Source of the DNA: Symbiodinium natans
Lineage: Eukaryota; Sar; Dinophyceae; Suessiales; Symbiodiniaceae
Reading direction: 5' to 3'
NCBI GenBank assembly: GCA_905221605.1
Contig: CAJNDS010000223.1
Coordinates: 1 to 64,000 of the forward strand
DNA: 64,000 nt
The notes under the pieces were generated by a model. That model ran no database searches. It saw only the letters and a list, made by a program, of their open reading frames with translations, and was not told the DNA's origin. Shown one piece after another: positions 58,041 to 64,000 of the stretch (positions within the stretch are counted from its first letter, which is position 1; the number at the start of each line of letters is the position of its first letter). The position numbers and the translations under genes were made by a program.

Positions 58041-59400
58041 GCGCCCACCCATCCGACCCTGGAGCCCAGAAAGGAAACATGAAGGGAGCCCAATGGGAGC
58101 CCAGCCCCGTATCTTTCCTTTCTGGGCTGGAGCCAGCCCCGTTGCCGCGGCCCACCCATCCAAAGCACAAAGGGAGCCCAACGCGAGCCCAGCCCTGTTG
58201 CCGCCACCCACCCATCCGACCCAGGAGCCCAGAAAGGAAACATGAAGGGAGCCCAATGGGAGCCCAGCAGCCCGGCGCCGCGGCCCACCCATCCGACCCA
58301 GCCCACCCATCCGACCCAGAAGCAAAAATGTGAAGGGAATCCAATAAGAAACCCAGCCGTGTTGCCGCGGCCCACCCATCCGACTCTGCGGCCCAGGAGC
58401 CCAGAAAGGAAACATGAAGGGAGCCCAATAAAAGCCCAGCCCCGTTGCCGCGGCCCACCCATCCGACCCAGGAGCCCAGAAAGGAAACATGAAGGGGACC
58501 AATGCGAGCCCAGCCCCGTTGCCGCGGCCCACCCATCCCACCCAGAAGGAAACGTGAAGGGAGCCGACCCAGGAGGCCAGAAAGAAAACATGAAGGGAGC
58601 CCAATGGGAGCCCAGCCCCGTTGCCGCGGCCCACGCATCCGACCCCGAAGCCCAGAAAGGAAACATGAAGGGAGCCCAATGGGCGCCCAGCCCCGTTGCC
58701 GTGGCCCACCCATCCGAAAGGAAACATGAAGGGAGCCCAATGGGAGTCCAGCCCCGTTGACGCGGCCCACCCATCCGACCCAGGAGCCTAGAAAGGAAAC
58801 ATGAAGGGAGCCCAATGGGAGCCGTCACCCATCCGACTAAGGAGCCCAGAAAGGAAACACGAAGGGAGCCCAATGGAACCCCGGCCCCGTTGCCGCGGCC
58901 CACCCATGCGAAAGGAAACATGAAGGGAGCCCAATGGGAGCCCAGCCCCGTTGCCGCGGCCCACCCATCCGACCCAGGAGCCTAGAAAGGAAACATGAAG
59001 GGAGCCCAATGGGAGCCCAGCCCCGTCACCCATTTGATCAAGGAGCCCAGAAAGGAAACATGAAGGGAGCTTAATGGTCGCCCAGCCCCGTTGCCGCGGC
59101 CCACCCATCCGACCCGCCCACAAAGTAAACATGAAGGGAGCCCAATGGGAGCCCAGCCCCCTTGCCGCGGCCCACCCATCCGACCCAGGAGCCCAGAAAG
59201 GAAACATGAAGGGAGCCCAATGGGAGCCTAGCCCCGTTGCCGCGGCCCACCCATCCGACCCAGGAGCCCAGAAAGGAAACATGAACAATGGGAGCCCAGC
59301 CCCGTTGCTGCGGCCCACCCATCCGACCCAGGAGCCCAGAAAGGAGACATGAAGGGAGCCCAATGGGAGCCCAGCCCCGTTGCCGCGGCCCACCCATCCA
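58041..59400 (+). repeat. 75-bp minisatellite within the insert
   Basis: About eighteen units of GACCCAGGAGCCCAGAAAGG, AAACATGAAGGGAGCCCAAT and GGGAGCCCAGCCCCGTTGCC plus GCGGCCCACCCATCC, with deletions in several. Since 75 is 25 codons and units lack stops, minus-strand frames up to nearly 390 codons are open; they are not considered genes. Confidence 0.95.
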
Positions 59401-59460
59401 GCCACTGCGGCCCACCTTTTTTCTGAGGAGAGAACCCCAAACGATTCTGTTTGGGGAACT

Positions 59461-62439
59461 AAAATGCTGATGCTGCTGAAAGATAGATCTGAGCATCCGA
59501 GAATATTTGCTCTGGAGCTTTTGCAGTCCCGTGTGGGTGATTCCCATGGAGACTATGCCATGCAAGAGCGAAGACTCGACATACACTCGCCAGATCTCTA
59601 GTTTCTTCGCCTCGTCAAGGGCCTTCGTCGTGCACAAGATACTCCTAAGGAGCTCAAATTTGCCTTGGGCTTGAGAAATCCTGTAGTCTACTGTTTGATC
59701 CTTGTAAGCACCATAGCTTAGTTGCACTCCTAGATAGGTCAGCTGATGATGAATCGGAATCTGATGCCCCGAGGGAAGAACCAAATGGAGCTGATTTTTT
59801 AATCGTTTGGTGTATTGCTTGCGGAAGAGGGATTGCTGAGTGCCTTGCACCATGAGCAGTGCCTTGGATTTCGCTGGATTGACTTCAAGGCCGACTTCCT
59901 CGAGGGATTGAAACAAAGCTTCAAGCCGAGTGAGTACCTGCTGCAGTTCGGCAAAGCTTGTAAAAGTTTCCTGATGGAGAAAATCGTCAGCGAAGACAGT
60001 GAGTATATCTCTTGCCTGACTGCTGCCAGGCCCCCACTTCTTCTCCATCCTGTCCGTGACTAGCAAGGTTAAGGCAGACCACAATGCAGGAGCTAATTTA
60101 CATCCCTGTTTTATTCCCGAAGAAGTAGGAACACTGAACTCAAGCCCATTAGTGCCCATGTTGTACGATGTACAGGAGTGGAGTTGTACAACAAAGTCAT
60201 TAGTGGTTTGATCTATGTTGAGCTTGTCTAAGGCTTCAAGCAACTCTTGTCTGTTGACAGAGTCAAAGGCTTTGCTCAGATCGACGGAGACTGTTAAGGA
60301 CCCTGCCAATGGGAGCCTTCTCTGACCTTGCTGTGCCTTGTGCATATCCCGGCGATGCTCTTGGCGCATTTCCTGCACGAGATCCAGATGCTGACACGCT
60401 TTTGCAATGGCATCTCGCACACCTCGCTTCCGAATATATGCAAACTGCGGCTCAAGCTGTGAGCGCTCTTGCAGTGCCGGTGCTATGCGAGTCTTGACAG
60501 CACCTGCAAGCACTTTGCCTGGAACACTTATTACTCCTATGGGCCTCAAGTTCTTCATAGCTGTAGCTGGCTTACCCGGCTTTGGAATCCATGCAATTCT
60601 GGGGTCCTTCAAGTACGGTGAGATATCTGACTGAGAAACCTCTGTGTTTATCAGATCAGCGATCTTCACATGAGCCTCAGGCGCTAAGCTCTTCCAGGCC
60701 GAGACCGGGGCCGACATGCTGGGAACCGCCTTGCCCACCGGAATTGTTTTTATTTGCTCGGCCACCTGCGAGGCATTGACAGCCTCTCGTGGTCTGGCTG
60801 CCACCGGATCCAGGGGAGATCCCTTGGAGAAGATGTGACTCGAATACTCTCGCATCGCACTTGCCGAGGCCTTCGCATCTAGGGGCTCACCTGCTGAATC
60901 CCTGAGATTGACCCTTTGAGCAGGTTTCCATGGGGCCAGCTTTCTAAGGGCTTGGGACAGTTTGTGAGACTGCTGTCTCTTGTCCTCTTGGGCTTGAAGA
61001 AGGAGCCTCTCCTGCTTTTTCAAGTTTTCTTTGCTTCTGCAACTTTTTGAAAGATTGGGCCTCTGTCTTTATGTCGCTGATTAGCTGTTGGCACTCAGGA
61101 GACTGCCCATTACCGGATCGCTTGTGCTCCTGAATTTGGCGCACCTTTGTCCAGTAAGCCTGCTGAATGGGCCCTGCAACTGGCTGAGCCTTGCGAGGCG
61201 GTGGAAATTGCTCAGCAGTGACTCGAACCATCGTCCTGTCGATCGATTGCCAAGAGTTCTGCTCTGCCACACTCTTGACTACTTCAGCTGTTAGGTGCTT
61301 GGAATAAGCCTGCCAGTCTTCATCTTTTCGTCTAAAGCTGGCATCAAGTGCAGTGGCATTAAAGGGCTTTGGTTTGCTTGGGGGAGGACTGTATGGAGGA
61401 ACAAACAGTTTGGCTCTGACCGGGAAGTGCTTGGAGCCATCCCGGTACGCTGCAACTGGAAAATTCTTATCGGAGGAAGCCTCCTTCGACCGCCTCCGGG
61501 CATCCTGCAGTCGAACTAGCAGAAAATCAATTTGAGACTCATATGTGCCATCGCTGTTTGCATAAGTGCTTTTATGGCTGGAGGCCCATGTGTTGAGCGC
61601 TGTCAGCCCACAAGATCTGCACAGTTCTGGGAGCGATCTAACATCTGCATGGGCAAATCTGGCTCGGCGAGGCACACTGGGCCCAATGAAAGGACGCTCT
61701 GTGACTGCATGTGAGTTGAAATCACCGGCAACAAGCATAAAGTCTCCAAAAGGCACTCTGCGAAGGCGAGTCTCAAGTTGACTCAGCACATCCTTCCTCC
61801 GTCGTCTATTGTCCAACTTGGAGAGTTTGGAGTCCCAAACATGCTGATACAGATTGAGTAGATGGATCCTAGACCTCTGCCAAGGAATCATGACATGCTG
61901 CAGGTGCCCTGGAATTATGGTGGTGCTGCGAATCTCTGAGAGCTGGGCCACGGATCGATGCACAAGGACAACGAGGCCGGCTTTATGTCACTCTCAGAGC
62001 CACAGGTGAGGACTGACCATGGACCTGAGCTGTAGGTTTGGTCCTGCTGCCAGTGGGATTCTTGCAGCAGCACAAGCTTGATGTTCTGATATTCTGGTGT
62101 TGCCAAAATGGCCAGAAGCTCATTCCAAACTCGACTCGTTATTGAACCTGCGTTCCAAGATAAAACCTCAATTTCAAATTTGTGGTGATACTGTCTGATC
62201 GGCTGAAAAGATTGCTTCTCTGGCTTCTCAGAGACTGCAAATTGGTCTTCATGGGCTCCTAGAGCCTGAGCGGTCAGAAGTCGGCCTTTGTAAAGTGCTG
62301 CTCCCTTCGCCAGGGCAACTTTACAAGCTCTTTGGTAGCTTCGCTTGCCGGTTTTGTTCATGGTTAGCTGACTTCGCTGCGCATGCTGCTCAGCTTCATC
62401 GGGGGGCGCTACTTCCCGAAACCCTCGATTCTGATCCAT
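59461..62439 (-). pseudogene. LINE copy 2, N-terminal part: endonuclease and RT, frameshifted
   Basis: Aligns with residues 1 to about 992 of copy 1. A missing base at about 61,987 breaks the frame between the VLTCGS and KAG segments of the endonuclease, and one extra base in a T run at 61,016-61,020 breaks it again in the linker before the reverse transcriptase. Motifs SWNAGS, LQES, GDFNSH, SQIDFLLVR, SVDLSKAFDS and FADD are all present, so decay is recent relative to divergence from copy 1. The reading frame then runs into the insert and stays open through the 75-bp minisatellite to 59,071, which has no meaning. Confidence 0.85.
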
Positions 62440-62526
62440 GGCTGGACCCTGGGACTTGGGACCCAGGCACCCAAGAAAGCTCGCTACGGCTACGAGAAAT
62501 AAAATCTCATCTTGGGCCAGAATCTT

Positions 62527-62605
<79 letters not shown>

Positions 62606-62607
62606 CC

Positions 62608-62678
<71 letters not shown>

Positions 62679-62703
62679 GAACAAGAACAACAACAACAAC
62701 AAG

Positions 62704-62768
<65 letters not shown>

Positions 62769-62844
62769 GAAGAACAACAACAAGAAGAACAACAACAACA
62801 AGAAGAACAACAACAACAAGAAGAACAACAACAACAACAAGAAG

Positions 62845-62903
<59 letters not shown>

Positions 62904-62953
62904 CCACAACAACAACCACAACAACAACCACAACAACAACCACAACAACAACC

Positions 62954-62996
<43 letters not shown>

Positions 62997-63074
62997 CCAC
63001 AACAACAACCACAACCACAACCACAACAGCAACAACAATAGCAACAACAATAGCAACAACAACAACAACCACAA

Positions 63075-63134
<60 letters not shown>

Positions 63135-63609
63135 CCACAACAACAACAACAACCACAACAACAACCACAACCACAACCACCACAACCACAACCACCACAA
63201 CCACAACCACCACAACAACAACAACAACCACAACCACAACCACAACCACAACCACAACCACAACCACAACCACAACCACAACCACAACCACAACCACAAC
63301 AACCACAACCACAACAACCACAACCACAACCACAACAACCACAACCACAACAACCACAACCACAACCACAACAACCACAACCACAACAACCACAACCACA
63401 ACCACAACCACAACCACAACCACAACCACAACCACAACCACAACCACAACCACAACCACAACCACAACCAAAACCACAACCACAACCACAACCACAACCA
63501 CAACCACAACCACAACCACAACCACAACCACAACCACAACCACAACCACAACCACAACCACAACCACAACCACAACCACAACCACAACCACAACCACAAC
63601 CACAACCAA
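62527..63609 (-). repeat. Long TTG/TGGTTG microsatellite at LINE copy 2 head
   Basis: About 1.08 kb of CAA triplets on the plus strand, progressing outward to AAGAAC, CAACCA and finally nearly pure CAACCA hexamers (from about 63,160). Three times the length of the equivalent tract in copy 1. Confidence 0.95.
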
Positions 63610-63760
63610 GCAACCCCGACACCCCCAAACACCTTTAAACACTGAACCTCGGGCTTCCTGCAGGACCCTATGCGCCGTCTCGACGGCGTTGCGCAGCTGT
63701 CGCCGTCGTAGGTGCGGGGTGAGGAACATCTTGCAGAGTTTCGGCGGTTTAGGGTTTACG
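63610..63760. other. GC-rich coding-like island, family unknown
   Basis: Between the LINE head and telomere-like words. The minus strand reads MFLTPHLRRRQLRNAVETAH then RVLQEAR; the plus strand instead offers a cctgcag acceptor and a TAG then gtgcgg donor. Either strand could be an exon, and I recognise neither product. Confidence 0.3.
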
Positions 63761-64000
63761 GTTTCAAGGGTTAAGGGTTAAGGGTTTAGGGTTTAGGGTT
63801 TAGGGTATAGCGCTCATGGTTTAGGATTGCTGGGGCTTAGTGTTTGCGCAGGGCTAGGGTTTAGGGTTTAAGTGTCATAGGCTATTAGCACCCCCCCCCC
63901 AACCCCCCCCCCTCAGTAGCCATCAAAGTGGCTTTCGATGCTCAGCAACCCTCACCAATTAAGACGACGAAGGGGTCTGGGGGTTTAGGTGGCAGATTAT
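63748..64000 (+). repeat. Telomere-like words and C runs at window end
   Basis: TTTAGGG-type words to about 63,870, then short C runs (63,890-63,912) and ordinary sequence. No gene. Confidence 0.75.

Larger units (their letters stand above)
54697..59456. mobile_element. 4.76-kb insert with 10-bp inverted ends in LINE copy 2
   Basis: CCCCAAACAG at 54,697-54,706 is the exact reverse complement of CTGTTTGGGG at 59,447-59,456. LINE similarity stops within about 20 bp outside the left end and about 5 bp outside the right end. The interior is two tandem-repeat arrays and a 450-bp unique stretch, with no transposase. It is a candidate non-autonomous DNA element, although no target duplication could be defined and the ends are short. 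Confidence 0.55.
51963..63609 (-). mobile_element. APE-type LINE copy 2, interrupted and inactive
   Basis: Same family and orientation as copy 1. On the minus strand: TTG-rich head (63,609-62,527), leader and start Met at 62,439, endonuclease, reverse transcriptase to about 59,461, a 4.76-kb foreign insert, then the C-terminal part (54,677-52,914) and a 0.95-kb 3' UTR ending at 51,963. The ORF is diverged from copy 1 across its length, but the outer ends are almost identical. Confidence 0.85.

Noticed and set aside
57752-59405. Long Gly/Trp/Pro-rich minus-strand frames up to about 390 codons
   Set aside because: They are created by a 75-bp stop-free minisatellite and fuse by chance to the LINE copy 2 reverse transcriptase frame at 59,461.

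Overview
The window looks like nuclear DNA of an alga or protist, most likely a dinoflagellate of the Symbiodiniaceae type (moderate confidence). Signs of this are plant-type TTTAGGG telomere-like heptamers scattered through introns, satellites and spacers; at least three probable GC-AG introns, a donor class common in dinoflagellates; very short exons separated by low-complexity DNA; and large non-LTR retrotransposons. Well over 90% of the window is repeat or mobile DNA. No rRNA, tRNA or CRISPR array was recognised.

Layout. 1-5.7 kb: degenerate telomere-like tracts in both orientations with short GC-rich exon islands. I recognise two exons of a PPPDE/DeSI-like cysteine peptidase and one exon of the 26S proteasome subunit RPN2. 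6.1-9.3 kb: AT-rich palindromic repeats and two arrays of an 87-bp repeat whose core is a perfect 19-bp-stem hairpin. 9.3-15.3 kb: pyrimidine-rich repeats in a higher-order arrangement with a period near 1,959 bp. 16.3-26.6 kb: a satellite of about 500-bp units, each carrying 52-bp subrepeats, a GTGATATCAC palindrome and a short TTTAGGG run.

20.13-45.30 kb is one giant inverted repeat: left arm 20,131-30,307, right arm 36,048-45,298, with a 5.74-kb spacer. The arms are similar but differ by SNPs, one lost satellite unit, a roughly 95-bp indel and microsatellite length. The spacer holds microsatellites, a perfect head-to-head telomere-like junction at 32,711-32,735, and plus-strand exons of phosphoribosylamine-glycine ligase (GARS) with GC donors.

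45.3-63.6 kb: two head-to-tail, minus-strand, APE-type LINE elements of one family. Copy 1 (45,299-51,498) has an uninterrupted 1,582-codon frame: endonuclease, reverse transcriptase, four CCHH/CCHC-like zinc fingers, then a C-terminal domain with all the landmarks of a ubiquitin-specific protease. Copy 2 (51,963-63,609) is dead: it has two single-base frameshifts and a 4.76-kb insertion with 10-bp inverted termini that carries a ~208-bp satellite and a 75-bp minisatellite. The 3' end of copy 1 falls exactly on the outer edge of the right palindrome arm.

The most notable points are the LINE-USP fusion, kept in both copies; two LINE copies with nearly identical ends but diverged middles; short GGAGGAARCCTCC palindromes spreading inside these LINEs; the palindrome with LINE and telomere junctions at key points; and the hairpin arrays.
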